The notes: generated from the sequence alone by a model not told the origin. DNA of 64,000 nucleotides from an uncultured Lachnospiraceae bacterium (GCA_947632555.1 CANRPU010000010.1:1-64000), one strand, 5' to 3'; counted from the stretch's first letter, positions 9,011-18,221 are shown. Made by a program: numbers and translations.

Positions 9011-9160
9011 ATGGCTAACAACAATCAGAACAACGAGAATCAGAACAAGTACAACAACTGCTCCAACAGCACGCAGAACAGCAGTCAGCAGAACAACAGC
9101 CAGAACAGCAGCCAGCAGAACAACAATCAGAATAAGCAGAACAAGCAGAACAATTACTAG
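9011..9160 (+). CDS. Small Asn/Gln-rich protein, probable spore protein
   Basis: 49 residues made almost wholly of Asn, Gln, Ser and Lys (for example NSSQQNNSQNSSQQNNNQNK), with one Cys. The start at 9011 is chosen because AGGAGG ends 8 bases upstream; an ATG six bases earlier would be too close. Composition recalls gamma-type small acid-soluble spore proteins, which are Asn/Gln-rich nitrogen stores in the spore core, although the typical gamma-SASP protease site is not visible. The near-perfect sigma-G promoter supports forespore expression. A terminator follows, so it is a single-gene unit. The assignment as a spore protein is inference from promoter and composition. Confidence 0.75.
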   Translation: MANNNQNNENQNKYNNCSNSTQNSSQQNNSQNSSQQNNNQNKQNKQNNY

Positions 9161-9171
9161 ATCCGGCTGGG

Positions 9172-9199
9172 AAAAAGGACGCTGAAAGCGTCCTTTTTT
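9172..9199 (+). terminator. Intrinsic terminator of the Asn/Gln-rich gene
   Basis: AAAAAGGACGCT (9172-9183), loop GAA, AGCGTCCTTTTTT (9187-9199). Strong stem and T run. Confidence 0.9.
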
Positions 9200-9223
9200 C
9201 TTATATTCCGAAGCGCTTTTTCA

Positions 9224-9253
9224 TTGCTTTTTCGGTGGGCGCTATGGTATGAT
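9224..9253 (+). promoter_or_regulatory. Possible sigma-A promoter of the chemoreceptor gene
   Basis: TTGCTT (9224-9229) and TATGAT (9248-9253) with an 18-base spacer, about 50 bases before the start codon. Confidence 0.5.
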
Positions 9254-9301
9254 AAAAGCAGGATGTTTTTTGGACAAATGTGATATGAGAGGAGGATTCC
9301 T

Positions 9302-11410
9302 ATGTCTGGTAAAGGAAAGGCGCCAAAACGGAAAAAGAAAAACGGGAGAGGTCCGCATCTGAGCCTGAAAGCGCAGCTTTTGATCGGTTTTTCCCTGCCT
9401 ATCCTGCTGGTGGCGGCCATAGGCGTTTACGCGTACAACAAAGCGGCCGAGGGCATGACGGGGAACTATCAGGAAACCACGCTGGAGGCGCTGCGCATGA
9501 CTGCGGATTACATAGATTACGGTTTTTCCACCGTATCCTCCGGGGCGCTGGAGCTTTACAACGACGGCAATGTCAAGGATTACAGCCGTAACCTTTACCG
9601 GAACGATCCTTCCCAGGGCAACAATGTGCGGAGCAATATCTCCAACAATCTGATAACGAAAAAACTGGCCAACGACTTCATTGAGGAAATCCACATCATT
9701 CCCATGTCGGGCGTCAACTGCATGACTTCCGCCAGCCTGGAAAACGCCAAGGTGGTGGACGGTTTTTACAAAGAACTGCTGGAAGAAAAGCAGGAAGTAA
9801 TAAAGTCCAAGAACAGATGGGCTTTCGGACATACCGTGCTGGACGAAACCTTCAGGCTGGATGCCGACAGACAGGTGATGTCCTTATACCTGCCGCTGGA
9901 ATCCGGCATGGCCTGTATCGTGGTGGATATCAGCAAGGAAAAGATTTTGAGCATTATGCGGGAAACCGGTTTCGGGGAAGGCTGCGTCATGGGATTTATC
10001 ACGCCGGATGACCATGAGGTGCTGACCCAGCTGACGGCTGACGGCGGTGGAGAAGTGTCCGCGGATACCTTTGGGGAGGATTTCAGTTTCCTGCCCCAGG
10101 ATTTCTTCGCGCAAGCGCGGGAATCGGAAGAGGCCTGCGTGGGAAAAGAAGTTACCTTTAATGGCAGCTCCTACTGGTTTATGGCGGCCAAATGCGAGAG
10201 CAACGGTTCCATGATATGCGCCCTCGTTCCCAGAAACATCATGATGACGGAGGCCAATGAGTTAAAGGGCGCCGTGCTGTGGTTTGTGCTGGGAGCCTGT
10301 GTGGTGGTAGGCATCCTGGGCGTATTTATCTTTATGGGGATCAGCCGGAACATGGGCAGCATTATCCGCAGGCTTTCCCGGGTGGCCAACGGGGATCTGA
10401 CGGTGGACATGACGATCAGGAACAAAGCCGAATTCGGCACGCTGGCCGGGCATATCATGGGAGTGGTGTCCAATACCAAGGACCTGGTGGCCAAGGCGGT
10501 CATCATTTCCGGCGATGTATCCAGTTCCGTTTCCGGGGTTTCGGAGGCGGCCGGCGTGCTCAGAGAGGGCAGCCAGAATATCCATTCCGCCATGGCGGAG
10601 ATCGGACAGGGGATTGACCGGCAGGTACAGGATGCGGAGCAGTGCCTGAACAAAATGGATGAGCTTTCCGGCATCATCCTGACTACCGAAGAGCGAGTGC
10701 GGGAAATGGGACGTCTGGCGGACGGCACCAAGGATATGATAGACGCCGGCAGCAGCAGTATGCGGGAGCTGATCGAACACGCGGAGGAAACCGTCAGGAT
10801 GACGGATAAGGTGGACGTAAAGATCGGAGAACTCTCCGAAAAATCCAGGGAGATCGCGGACTTTGTGGACACCATCAATGAGATCTCGGAACAGACCACG
10901 CTGCTTTCCCTGAATGCCTCCATTGAGGCGGCAAAGGCCGGGGATGCGGGCCGGGGCTTTGCGGTGGTGGCAGAGGAGATCAAAAAGCTGGCGGACAATT
11001 CCATGCAGGCGGCGGAAGAAATACGCAAGGTAGTGAACATCATCAACGATATGACCGTGGAAACGAGGGAATCCTCGGCGGCGGCCAAGGCAGTGGTGGA
11101 GAAACAGGGCGTTATTGTGGAACAGACCAGGAACAACCTGCTGGATATGAACGACAGCATGGGCAGGCTCCTGGAAAATGTGCAGAGTATCCAGCAGCAT
11201 ATGCAGGAGATGAGCGACGGCAGGGCGGATACCCTGGAAGCCATTGAGAGCATCTCCAGCGTGGTGGAGGAAACCGCGGCTTCTGCCAGCCTGGTGAACA
11301 GGACTGTGGAGGAGCAGATGAACCAGGCGCAGTCCCTGCGCGCCATTACGGAAGAGCTGCAGAGCAGAACGGATGATCTGATGGCGGCCATCAGTACCTT
11401 TAAAGTGTAG
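9302..11410 (+). CDS. Methyl-accepting chemotaxis protein with extracellular sensor domain
   Basis: Transmembrane chemoreceptor of 702 residues. A basic N-terminus is followed by a membrane helix (about residues 24-45), an extracellular sensor of about 270 residues, a second helix (about 320-345), a HAMP linker (about 345-400) and the cytoplasmic signalling domain (about 430-702). The signalling hairpin tip reads [20 protein letters not shown], the hallmark contact site for CheA and CheW. No C-terminal NWETF-type tether for methylation enzymes is present. The sensor is Cache-like in size; its ligand is unknown. GAGAGGAGG precedes the ATG. It implies that the organism is chemotactic and motile, in line with the FliD-like protein at 19.4 kb. 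Confidence 0.93.
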   Translation: MSGKGKAPKRKKKNGRGPHLSLKAQLLIGFSLPILLVAAIGVYAYNKAAEGMTGNYQETTLEALRMTADYIDYGFSTVSSGALELYNDGNVKDYSRNLYRNDPSQGNNVRSNISNNLITKKLANDFIEEIHIIPMSGVNCMTSASLENAKVVDGFYKELLEEKQEVIKSKNRWAFGHTVLDETFRLDADRQVMSLYLPLESGMACIVVDISKEKILSIMRETGFGEGCVMGFITPDDHEVLTQLTADGGGEVSADTFGEDFSFLPQDFFAQARESEEACVGKEVTFNGSSYWFMAAKCESNGSMICALVPRNIMMTEANELKGAVLWFVLGACVVVGILGVFIFMGISRNMGSIIRRLSRVANGDLTVDMTIRNKAEFGTLAGHIMGVVSNTKDLVAKAVIISGDVSSSVSGVSEAAGVLREGSQNIHSAMAEIGQGIDRQVQDAEQCLNKMDELSGIILTTEERVREMGRLADGTKDMIDAGSSSMRELIEHAEETVRMTDKVDVKIGELSEKSREIADFVDTINEISEQTTLLSLNASIEAAKAGDAGRGFAVVAEEIKKLADNSMQAAEEIRKVVNIINDMTVETRESSAAAKAVVEKQGVIVEQTRNNLLDMNDSMGRLLENVQSIQQHMQEMSDGRADTLEAIESISSVVEETAASASLVNRTVEEQMNQAQSLRAITEELQSRTDDLMAAISTFKV

Positions 11411-11422
11411 GAAACGTGCGGG

Positions 11423-12565
11423 ATGAAAACATTTGAGCTGATCGCGCCGTGCCATTTCGGGACGGAGGCGGTTTTAAAAAGAGAGATCCAGGAGCTGGGA
11501 TACGATGTGACCGAAGTGACGGACGGGCGGGTGACTTTTCTGGGGGACGCGGAAGCGCTCTGCCGGGGAAATATCTTCCTGCGCACCGCGGAACGGATAC
11601 TCTTGAAGGTGGGCGCTTTTCACGCGGAAACCTATGAAGAGCTTTTCCAGGGGACAAGATCTCTTCCCTGGGAAAGCTGTATACCGGTAGACGGCAGGTT
11701 CTGGGTGGCCAAGGCAGCCAGCGTAAAGAGCAGGCTGTTCAGTCCCTCCGATATCCAGTCCGTGATGAAAAAGGCCATGGTGGAGCGGCTGAAGGAAGTC
11801 TATCACACCGACTGGTTTACGGAAGAGGGGAACGAATATCCGGTCAGAGTATTTTTACTGAAAGACGAAGTGACTGTGGGACTGGACACCACGGGAGAGT
11901 CTTTGCACAAAAGAGGATACCGCAGACTGACGGCCAAAGCGCCTATCGCGGAAAATCTGGCGGCGGCCCTGATACTGCTCACGCCCTGGAACAAGGACAG
12001 GATACTGGTGGACCCGTTCTGCGGAAGCGGCACCTTTCTGATTGAAGCGGCCATGATGGCGGCCAATATGGCACCGGGGGGAAAGCGGAGATTTACCGCC
12101 ATGAACTGGGACGCGGTGGCGCCGGAGCGGGTCTGGAAAGATGCCCTGGAAGAGGCGGAAGATCTGATACGTCCGGTGGGGGAGATCGATCTGCAGGGCT
12201 ATGACATCGACAGAAAAGTGATCGCCGCGGCCAGGGAAAACGCCAGACTGGCGGGCGTGGAGCATATGATCCACTTCCAGCAGCGGGATGTGGCGCAGCT
12301 CAGCCATCCGAAAAAATACGGCTTCCTGATCACCAATCCCCCGTACGGGGAGCGGCTGGAGGACAAGGAGGCGCTGCCGGCGCTCTATAAAACCCTGGGA
12401 GAGCGGTTCGCTCTGCTGGATACCTGGAGCCTGTGCATGATCACTTCCTATGAGCAGGCGGAGCGGGATATCGGGCGCAGAGCCGATAAAAACCGTAAAC
12501 TGTACAACGGTATGATAAAGACCTATTATTATCAGTTCATGGGGCCCAAACCCCCGCGGACATAA
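11423..12565 (+). CDS. THUMP-domain class I SAM-dependent RNA methyltransferase (YpsC/RlmL type)
   Basis: 380 residues. The N-terminal ferredoxin-like and THUMP segment (about residues 1-160) binds RNA. The C-terminal Rossmann domain carries a SAM site (DPFCGSGTFLIEAA near residue 195) and the catalytic NPPYGERL motif near residue 310, which is typical of guanine-N2 methylases of 23S rRNA such as RlmL and Bacillus YpsC. It starts 12 bases after the chemoreceptor and is followed at once by the amidase-like gene, so it may be cotranscribed with both. The exact target nucleotide cannot be read from the sequence. Confidence 0.9.
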   Translation: MKTFELIAPCHFGTEAVLKREIQELGYDVTEVTDGRVTFLGDAEALCRGNIFLRTAERILLKVGAFHAETYEELFQGTRSLPWESCIPVDGRFWVAKAASVKSRLFSPSDIQSVMKKAMVERLKEVYHTDWFTEEGNEYPVRVFLLKDEVTVGLDTTGESLHKRGYRRLTAKAPIAENLAAALILLTPWNKDRILVDPFCGSGTFLIEAAMMAANMAPGGKRRFTAMNWDAVAPERVWKDALEEAEDLIRPVGEIDLQGYDIDRKVIAAARENARLAGVEHMIHFQQRDVAQLSHPKKYGFLITNPPYGERLEDKEALPALYKTLGERFALLDTWSLCMITSYEQAERDIGRRADKNRKLYNGMIKTYYYQFMGPKPPRT

Positions 12566-12580
12566 GGCAGGGGGATGACC

Positions 12581-13645
12581 ATGCGTATCAGTTTTTCCGT
12601 ATGTGTACGGGCGGGAGCCGTACTTTTCTGCGCCGCGTCCATGGCGGTCATGCTGTTTTTCGCCAAAACCAAAGCCATTGTGATCGAAGGACTGCCGCAG
12701 GACCAGGTGCAGGGCGGCAGCGGCTTTACGGGGCAGGAGGCGGGGCAGGTGGGACATCTCCGCTTTACCGAGGAGGAAGAAGGCGCCGGCTATATCTGCG
12801 TGCCTCTGGAAAGCAGCGTGCCCGCGGAGAACGTAACCATAGAAAACCATTACATGGACGGACAGGTCTGGATCAGCATCAAAGGCGCTTCCGCCGGTTA
12901 TTATGAGGAAACTCCCCTTTCGGGCGAACTGTCTTTTATCACGGAAGGCATCTACGAGGTCAGGCAGGAAGACGTGGTGATCAAACTTTTTACCCGGGAA
13001 GTATACGAGTGCCAAAGTAAGCTGGAAGAGCATAAACTTTATATTGAGATGTTGAAACCCTGGGAGGTTTATGATAAAATTATTGTGATCGACCCGTCCT
13101 GCGGGGGCGGCGAAACGGGGATCGTGATGAACGGTCTGACGGAGAAGGACGTCACGCTGGATATCGCGAAGCAGCTGAAATCCCTGCTGGATGCCACGGA
13201 TATCAAGGTCTACTATACCCGCATGGACGATACGGAGGTTTCCGCGCAAGACCGGGTGGAGCTGGCGAACGCGGTGCGGGCGGATATGTTTATCAGTATC
13301 CGGCTCAACGCGGATGCCGATACGGAAAAATACGGCACGGAGGCGCTTTATAATGCCTGCTACTATCTGCCGGATCTCAACAGCGTTTCTCTGGCGGACC
13401 GGGTGGAACGGGCGGTGGTGACCCGCGTAAACGGTCGGGGGAACGGGCTGTATGAGGCCGCGGATACAGATATCCTGGTACAGAACGCCAGGGTTCCCGT
13501 GGCGGTTCTGCAGGCCGGCTACGCCAGCAGCGAGGCGGAGGCGGCGCTCCTCGCGAGAGAAGATTACAGGGCGCTTATCGCGGCCGGCATCGCGGACGCG
13601 GTTACGAAAGTCTATGAGGAAGGAAGCGTCTTGAACGGACAATGA
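12581..13645 (+). CDS. Amidase_3-fold protein with degenerate active site, probable pseudoenzyme
   Basis: 354 residues with an N-terminal membrane anchor (about residues 8-27), an unassigned domain, and a C-terminal N-acetylmuramoyl-L-alanine amidase fold (about residues 165-350). In active family members the zinc ligands are His, Glu and His and a catalytic Glu follows. Here the first His is Cys174 (DPSCGG for DPGHGG), the Glu is kept (Glu188 in EKDVTLDIA), the second His is Arg241 (FISIRLNA for FVSIHANA) and the catalytic Glu is Gln311 (AVLQAGY for VLVELGF). It therefore should not hydrolyse peptidoglycan and may act as a cell-wall binding or regulatory protein. The start at 12581 is chosen because AGGGGG lies 6 bases upstream. 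It overlaps the next gene by 4 bases. Confidence 0.88.
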   Translation: MRISFSVCVRAGAVLFCAASMAVMLFFAKTKAIVIEGLPQDQVQGGSGFTGQEAGQVGHLRFTEEEEGAGYICVPLESSVPAENVTIENHYMDGQVWISIKGASAGYYEETPLSGELSFITEGIYEVRQEDVVIKLFTREVYECQSKLEEHKLYIEMLKPWEVYDKIIVIDPSCGGGETGIVMNGLTEKDVTLDIAKQLKSLLDATDIKVYYTRMDDTEVSAQDRVELANAVRADMFISIRLNADADTEKYGTEALYNACYYLPDLNSVSLADRVERAVVTRVNGRGNGLYEAADTDILVQNARVPVAVLQAGYASSEAEAALLAREDYRALIAAGIADAVTKVYEEGSVLNGQ

Positions 13646-14244
13646 AAAAACGGATCGTATTCGCTACCGGCAACGCCGGAAAGCTCAGAGAAATTCGTGA
13701 AATACTGGGGGATATGGATCGGGAGATCCTGTCCATGAAGGATGCCGGGATAGAGGCGGACATAGAAGAAAACGGCAGTACATATGAAGAAAACGCGCTG
13801 ATCAAAGCCAGGGCCGCCGCGGCCTTCGCGGGGCCGGAGGACATTGTCATGGCGGACGATTCCGGGCTGGAAATAGATTATTTAAACTGTGAGCCCGGGA
13901 TCTATTCGGCCCGTTATCTGGGGGAGGATACCTCCTATCGCATCAAGAACCGGAATCTGATAGACAGACTGGAGGGCGTACCGGACGAAAAGCGGACGGC
14001 CCGTTTTGTCTGCGCCATAGCGGCGGTGCTGCCGGACGGCAGAGAGCTTACCAGCAGGGGCGTGGTCGAAGGACGGATCGGCTATGAAGAAAAAGGAAAC
14101 GGCGGATTCGGATATGATCCCATCTTTCAGCTGCCTGAGCTGGGGAAGACTACGGCGGAGCTGGACGAGGAAGAAAAGAACGCGGTCAGCCACAGGGGAA
14201 GGGCGCTGCGCGCCATGAAGGAAAAGCTGCGAAAGGTCTTGTGA
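13642..14244 (+). CDS. rdgB: XTP/dITP pyrophosphatase (RdgB/HAM1 family)
   Basis: 200 residues. It cleaves non-canonical purine nucleotides (XTP, ITP, dITP) to monophosphates and keeps them out of nucleic acids. The N-terminal FATGNAGKLREI motif and the internal MADDSGLEIDYLNCEPGIYSARY (split around residue 75) and GFGYDPIFQLPE motifs are all typical. It begins at ATG 13642 inside the amidase gene (ATGA overlap) and is followed 12 bases later by the phosphoesterase gene, the same order as in many Firmicutes. Confidence 0.96.
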   Translation: MKKRIVFATGNAGKLREIREILGDMDREILSMKDAGIEADIEENGSTYEENALIKARAAAAFAGPEDIVMADDSGLEIDYLNCEPGIYSARYLGEDTSYRIKNRNLIDRLEGVPDEKRTARFVCAIAAVLPDGRELTSRGVVEGRIGYEEKGNGGFGYDPIFQLPELGKTTAELDEEEKNAVSHRGRALRAMKEKLRKVL

Positions 14245-14256
14245 TGGTGGGAGGAA

Positions 14257-14754
14257 ATGAAGGTACTGATCGTAAGCGATACGCATAAGCGCAACGACAA
14301 TTATTTTAAAGTATTGGAAAAAGTATCGCCGGTAGATCTGGTGATCCACTGCGGGGATATCGAAGGCAGCGAATACGCCATTGCCGCCGCCGCGGACTGC
14401 ATGGTGGAAATGGTGGCCGGCAACAATGATTTCTTTTCCCAGCTTCCCGCGGAGCGTGAGTTCGCGATCGGAAAATACCATGTGTGGGTAACGCACGGGC
14501 ACAATTACTATGTGTCCATGGGCAACGAAATACTGAAGCAGGAGGCCAGGCAGAGGGGCGCGGACATCGTGTTTTACGGTCATACCCACAGGCCGGTGCT
14601 GGATCTGGAGGAGGATATCGTTGCGATCAATCCCGGAAGCCTTTCTTATCCGCGGCAGGACGGAAGAAAACCCTCTTATGTGCTGATGGATGTTGACAGA
14701 TTCGGGGAAGCGCATTTTACGTTGAGATACCTGGAGGAGGAGAGTTGGTTATGA
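14257..14754 (+). CDS. YfcE/MJ0936-family metallophosphodiesterase
   Basis: 165 residues, a small calcineurin-like phosphoesterase. Metal-binding motifs are visible in order: DTH near residue 8, HCGDIEG near 34, AGNND near 55, and THGHNYYV and GHTH near 85 and 107. Members hydrolyse phosphodiesters in vitro but the natural substrate is unsettled. It is coupled to the downstream chemoreceptor by an ATGA overlap at 14751-14754. Confidence 0.93.
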   Translation: MKVLIVSDTHKRNDNYFKVLEKVSPVDLVIHCGDIEGSEYAIAAAADCMVEMVAGNNDFFSQLPAEREFAIGKYHVWVTHGHNYYVSMGNEILKQEARQRGADIVFYGHTHRPVLDLEEDIVAINPGSLSYPRQDGRKPSYVLMDVDRFGEAHFTLRYLEEESWL

Positions 14755-16229
14755 AACGAGTTTCGGAAACGGCAAGAGTAAATAAGGTCACCATTTTGTG
14801 CCACGGCATCATTACGACCATTATCGCGCTGGCGTACCTTCTGGAAGTGTTCAAGGGCAGCAGGACCGTTCTGTATTTTTTGCTGATCGCGGTGCTGGCG
14901 CTGGCTCCTGTGGCCATGGAGATCATGATGTACCGGAAGAACGCGGAGAGCCGCCACATCAGGAAGGTGATCGGATACGGTTACGCGCTGTTGTACGCGG
15001 TGGCCATCTTCACCACCCACAGCCTTCTGCCCTTTACCTATATCATACCCATGATCATTGTCATCACGCTCTACAGTGATGTGGCATTCTGCGTGAAGGT
15101 GGGTGTAGGCGGCGTGCTGCTCAACATAGCGGATGTAGTCTACAAAGCGTTCACCCGGGGCTACGCGCAGGAGGAGATCCCTGACCTGGAGATCAGGCTG
15201 CTGGTCATCCTGATCATAGCGCTGTACGTGGTGCTTGCTACCAGAGTATCCAAGCAGATCAACGTGGATAAAAGGCAGGAGCTGCAGGAGGAAAAGGACA
15301 AGGCGGAAAAGCTTCTGGAAACGGTGATACGCCTCTCCGGAGAACTCTCTGACGGCGTGGAAAAGGTGGACGGCCATATGGCCAGCCTGGATAAGTCCGT
15401 GGAGGAAATGAGTACCGCCATGGAGGAAGTGACCGCGGGCACGCAGGAAACCGCGGAATCCGTTCAGAACCAGCTGATCCGGACGGAAGAGATCCAGAAG
15501 CTGATAGGCGATGTACGGGAAGTGGGCGTTTATATCAAAGAGAGCATGGATAAAGCCTCCGATGAGGTGGAGAGCGGCACGGTCAGCATGTCGGAGCTTG
15601 CCAGACAGTCCAAGCAGTCCAAAGAGGCAAACGCCACCGTGGTAAAACAGATGGAGGAAGTGCACAAACAGGCGGAAAAGATGAATGAGATCATCGGCCT
15701 GATCACCAATATTGCCAACCGGACCAGTATGCTGGCTCTCAACGCCAGCATTGAGGCGGCGCGGGCAGGAGAAGCGGGAAGCGGCTTTGCTGTAGTGGCC
15801 AGGCAGGTATCCGAACTTTCCGACCAGACAAAGGCGGCTGCCGGCAATATCACGGAGCTGATCGGCAGCGTGACCGGTGAGCTGAACCAGGTAGCGGACG
15901 CGGTAAAAGTACTGGAGGAAAATACCGACGCACAGGACAGTAAGATAGAAGAACTGGGCGGCAGCCTGACCGGCATTAAGAATATGACCGGGGATATCGC
16001 GGCCAGAACGTCCGGACTGGAGCAGATGATCGAAAAGCTGGCGGCAGCCAATGGCGATATCGTGCAGAATATCCAGACCATTTCCGCCATTACCGAGGAA
16101 GTGACGGCCCATTCCAGCGAAACGCTGAGCACCTGTCGGGAAAATCAGCGTACAGTGGAAGAAGTCAGCAGGATCACCGCCGTTCTGAATCAGAACGCGG
16201 GCGAATTAAAGAACGCGCAGGTACACTGA
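14751..16229 (+). CDS. Methyl-accepting chemotaxis protein, multi-helix membrane input, no HAMP
   Basis: 492 residues. The first 170 residues hold about six predicted membrane helices with short loops, so it lacks the usual large extracellular sensor. A coiled coil and the signalling domain follow (about residues 190-492), with a conserved hairpin tip [20 protein letters not shown]. No HAMP linker is visible. Such receptors may sense membrane state, energy or small hydrophobic signals, but this is inference. The ATG at 14751 is chosen over a TTG at 14745 because GGAGGAGG lies 10 bases upstream and it gives an ATGA overlap with the preceding gene, implying translational coupling. Confidence 0.9.
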   Translation: MKRVSETARVNKVTILCHGIITTIIALAYLLEVFKGSRTVLYFLLIAVLALAPVAMEIMMYRKNAESRHIRKVIGYGYALLYAVAIFTTHSLLPFTYIIPMIIVITLYSDVAFCVKVGVGGVLLNIADVVYKAFTRGYAQEEIPDLEIRLLVILIIALYVVLATRVSKQINVDKRQELQEEKDKAEKLLETVIRLSGELSDGVEKVDGHMASLDKSVEEMSTAMEEVTAGTQETAESVQNQLIRTEEIQKLIGDVREVGVYIKESMDKASDEVESGTVSMSELARQSKQSKEANATVVKQMEEVHKQAEKMNEIIGLITNIANRTSMLALNASIEAARAGEAGSGFAVVARQVSELSDQTKAAAGNITELIGSVTGELNQVADAVKVLEENTDAQDSKIEELGGSLTGIKNMTGDIAARTSGLEQMIEKLAAANGDIVQNIQTISAITEEVTAHSSETLSTCRENQRTVEEVSRITAVLNQNAGELKNAQVH

Positions 16230-16251
16230 CCGGAAATAAAAAAGCAGTTAT

Positions 16252-16326
16252 CGGGGTATGGCTCAGCTTGGCTAGAGCGCCTGGTTTGGGACCAGGAGGC
16301 CGCAGGTTCGAATCCTGTTACCCCGA
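16252..16326 (+). tRNA. tRNA-Pro (anticodon TGG)
   Basis: Cloverleaf with acceptor CGGGGTA/TACCCCG, D stem GCTC/GAGC, anticodon stem CCTGG/CCAGG around loop TTTGGGA, and T arm GCAGG-TTCGAAT-CCTGT. CCA is not encoded. Confidence 0.95.
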
Positions 16327-16349
16327 TTTCTTTTATTGGAGGCAGAGGC

Positions 16350-16838
16350 ATGAGCGGATATATACAGGAGATGAGAAAGCTGGTGGGACACCGGCCCATC
16401 CTGCAGTGCGCGGCCAGCGTGATCGTGGTGGACAAAGAAGGCCGGCTGCTGCTGGGAAAACGGACGGACAATCATCTGTGGGGATACGCGGGCGGCTCTG
16501 TGGAGATAGATGAGAAGATAGAAGACTGCGCCAGGAGGGAACTTCTGGAAGAAACAGGTATCGTGGCGGAGGAACTGGAGTTTTTTATGGTCAATTCCGG
16601 GCCGGAGGCGCACTATACCTATCCCAATGGAGATGAAGTGTGCAATGTGGAGATCATCTATCTGTGCCGCAGATACCACGGCGAGCTCAGGCCGCAGCGG
16701 GAGGAGATAGAGGAACTGCGGTTCTTTGAAGCGGGGGAGATCGTCCTGGAGTGTATTTCACCGCCCATCAGGCCGGTGTTTCGGAGATATCTGGAAGAAT
16801 TCTTCACTTTGGCTATTGACAACGGGACGGGAGTATGA
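16350..16838 (+). CDS. NUDIX hydrolase
   Basis: 162 residues. The Nudix box, GX5EX7REUXEEXGU, is complete at about residues 48-70 (GGSVEIDEKIEDCARREL then LEETGI), so the protein should be an active pyrophosphohydrolase of nucleoside-diphosphate-linked compounds. Substrate not determinable. It begins 24 bases after tRNA-Pro with GGAGG before the ATG. The promoter of infC lies inside its last codons. Confidence 0.93.
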   Translation: MSGYIQEMRKLVGHRPILQCAASVIVVDKEGRLLLGKRTDNHLWGYAGGSVEIDEKIEDCARRELLEETGIVAEELEFFMVNSGPEAHYTYPNGDEVCNVEIIYLCRRYHGELRPQREEIEELRFFEAGEIVLECISPPIRPVFRRYLEEFFTLAIDNGTGV

Positions 16839-16844
16839 TATCCT
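16816..16844 (+). promoter_or_regulatory. Sigma-A promoter of infC-rpmI-rplT
   Basis: Perfect TTGACA (16816-16821), a 17-base spacer and TATCCT (16839-16844) with extended TG (16836-16837). It overlaps the end of the NUDIX gene. Confidence 0.75.
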
Positions 16845-16849
16845 ACTTA

Positions 16850-17025
16850 AGCGTGTTGAGAACACGAACAACAAAGCAGAGCATCCACTCTCACCTTACG
16901 GCGATCGGGCCTGTAAGCGTTAACAGTTCGGAATCCCTGAAAGGCGGAGCCGCGGCGGCGGTTCGGCTCGGGCGCGGATTATTCTGGTGGATAGCGATGC
17001 TATCCACTTTTTTCATGATGGAGGG
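16850..17025 (+). promoter_or_regulatory. Attenuator leader of infC-rpmI-rplT (L20/IF3-type leader)
   Basis: About 180 bases of non-coding leader end in a perfect intrinsic terminator: GTGGATAGC (16987-16995), loop GAT, GCTATCCAC (16999-17007), then six T. The upstream segment GCATCCAC (16881-16888) can pair with the 5' arm GTGGAT and so form an antiterminator. In low-GC Firmicutes this operon is autoregulated by ribosomal protein L20 binding such a leader; that L20 acts here is inferred from position and structure. Confidence 0.75.
16987..17013 (+). terminator. Regulated terminator in the infC leader
   Basis: 9-bp perfect stem, 3-base loop and a run of six T ending 19 bases before the infC start codon. 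Confidence 0.85.
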
Positions 17026-17032
17026 TAAAGCC

Positions 17033-17542
17033 ATTAGCGATTTAATGATTAATGAACAGATCAGGGACAAAGAAGTACGTGTTATTGGCGAAAACGGAGA
17101 GCAGCTGGGCATCATGCCCGTGAAAGAGGCTCAGAGATTAGCGGAGGAAGCGGGAGTGGACCTGGTGAAGATCGCTCCTACGGCAAAGCCGCCCGTATGT
17201 AAGATCGTGGATTATGGAAAGTTCAAATATGAACAGACCAGAAAAGAGAAAGAAGCCAGAAAGAAACAAAAGGTGATCGAGGTAAAGGAGATCCGCCTTT
17301 CCCCCAATATCGACACCAATGACCTGAATACCAAGGTGAACGCGGCTAGGAAGTTTCTGACCAAGGGAGATAAAGTAAAGATCACCCTGCGGTTCAGAGG
17401 GCGTGAGATGGCCCATATGAACAACAGCAAACACATCTTGGATGATTTCGCCTCCAGTTTATCCGACATCGCGGTAGTGGAGAAGCCCCCCAAGGTGGAA
17501 GGCAGAAGCATGACTATGTTTTTAACTGAGAAGCGTAGCTGA
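17033..17542 (+). CDS. infC: Translation initiation factor IF-3, ATT start codon
   Basis: 169 residues. IF-3 binds the 30S subunit and proofreads start-codon and initiator tRNA choice. The protein shows the N-domain (INEQIRDKEVRVIGENGEQLG), the basic linker (KYEQTRKEKEARKKQK) and the C-domain (IRLSPNIDTNDL, RGREMAHM). The start is an ATT codon, 7 bases after GGAGGG (17020-17025) and at the expected N-terminus (ISDLMINEQI). IF-3 discriminates against such starts, so the rare codon allows feedback on its own translation, as known for infC in other bacteria. A longer frame from an upstream ATG would run through the leader terminator and is rejected. Confidence 0.96.
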   Translation: MSDLMINEQIRDKEVRVIGENGEQLGIMPVKEAQRLAEEAGVDLVKIAPTAKPPVCKIVDYGKFKYEQTRKEKEARKKQKVIEVKEIRLSPNIDTNDLNTKVNAARKFLTKGDKVKITLRFRGREMAHMNNSKHILDDFASSLSDIAVVEKPPKVEGRSMTMFLTEKRS

Positions 17543-17583
17543 CACAGTTAAAATAGATTAAGAAAGTTTAGGAGGAATTTGTT

Positions 17584-17781
17584 ATGCCCAAAATGAAGAC
17601 AAGCAGATCTGCAGCTAAGCGTTTTAAAGTGACCGGAACCGGTAAATTAAAAAGAAATAAGGCTTATAAGCGCCATATCTTAACGAAGAAATCCACCAAG
17701 AGGAAACGGAATCTCAGACAGGCTGCGATTACCGATGCGACCAACGTAAAGAACATGAAGAAGATTTTACCCTATTTATAA
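17584..17781 (+). CDS. rpmI: 50S ribosomal protein L35
   Basis: 65 residues, highly basic, with the family N-terminus [20 protein letters not shown] and the [11 protein letters not shown] segment. Component of the large ribosomal subunit. It lies 41 bases after infC and 22 bases before rplT with AGGAGG before the ATG, the conserved order infC-rpmI-rplT. Confidence 0.98.
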   Translation: MPKMKTSRSAAKRFKVTGTGKLKRNKAYKRHILTKKSTKRKRNLRQAAITDATNVKNMKKILPYL

Positions 17782-17803
17782 TCTGGTTAAGGAGGAATAA
17801 GAC

Positions 17804-18160
17804 ATGGCAAGGATTAAAGGCGGATTAAACGCTAAGAAAAAACATAACAGAGTATTAAAGCTGGCGAAGGGTTACAGGGGCGCCAGGAGCAAACAGTACA
17901 GAGTGGCTAAGCAGTCCGTTATGCGCGCGCTGACCAGCTCCTACGCCGGCAGAAAAGAGAGAAAGCGTCAGTTCAGACAGCTTTGGATCGCGAGGATCAA
18001 CGCGGCGGCCAGGCTCAACGGCTTATCCTACAGCAAGTTCATGCACGGGCTGAAGCTGGCAGGCGTGGATATCAACAGAAAGATGCTGGCGGAGCTGGCA
18101 GTCAACGATGCGGACGGATTCAAAACACTGGCGGAACTGGCAAAAAGCAAGGTAGCCTGA
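17804..18160 (+). CDS. rplT: 50S ribosomal protein L20
   Basis: 118 residues. Binds 23S rRNA early in assembly; in Firmicutes it also represses its own operon through the leader RNA. The N-terminal extension [20 protein letters not shown] and the globular part ending in ELAKSKVA are typical. Last gene of the operon, followed by a terminator. Confidence 0.98.
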   Translation: MARIKGGLNAKKKHNRVLKLAKGYRGARSKQYRVAKQSVMRALTSSYAGRKERKRQFRQLWIARINAAARLNGLSYSKFMHGLKLAGVDINRKMLAELAVNDADGFKTLAELAKSKVA

Positions 18161-18187
18161 AATCCAATCTCAGGCGGAGTATGAGAA

Positions 18188-18221
18188 AAAGCCTCTTTCC
18201 TAATGGAAAGGGGCTTTACAT
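18188..18221 (+). terminator. Terminator of infC-rpmI-rplT
   Basis: AAAGCCTCTTTCC (18188-18200), loop TAAT, GGAAAGGGGCTTT (18205-18217). The following T run is interrupted (ACATTTT). Confidence 0.75.

Noticed and set aside
16835..17542. A longer infC product from an upstream ATG
   Set aside because: It would translate the leader and its terminator stem, and it matches no IF-3 N-terminus; the ATT at 17033 has the only good binding site.
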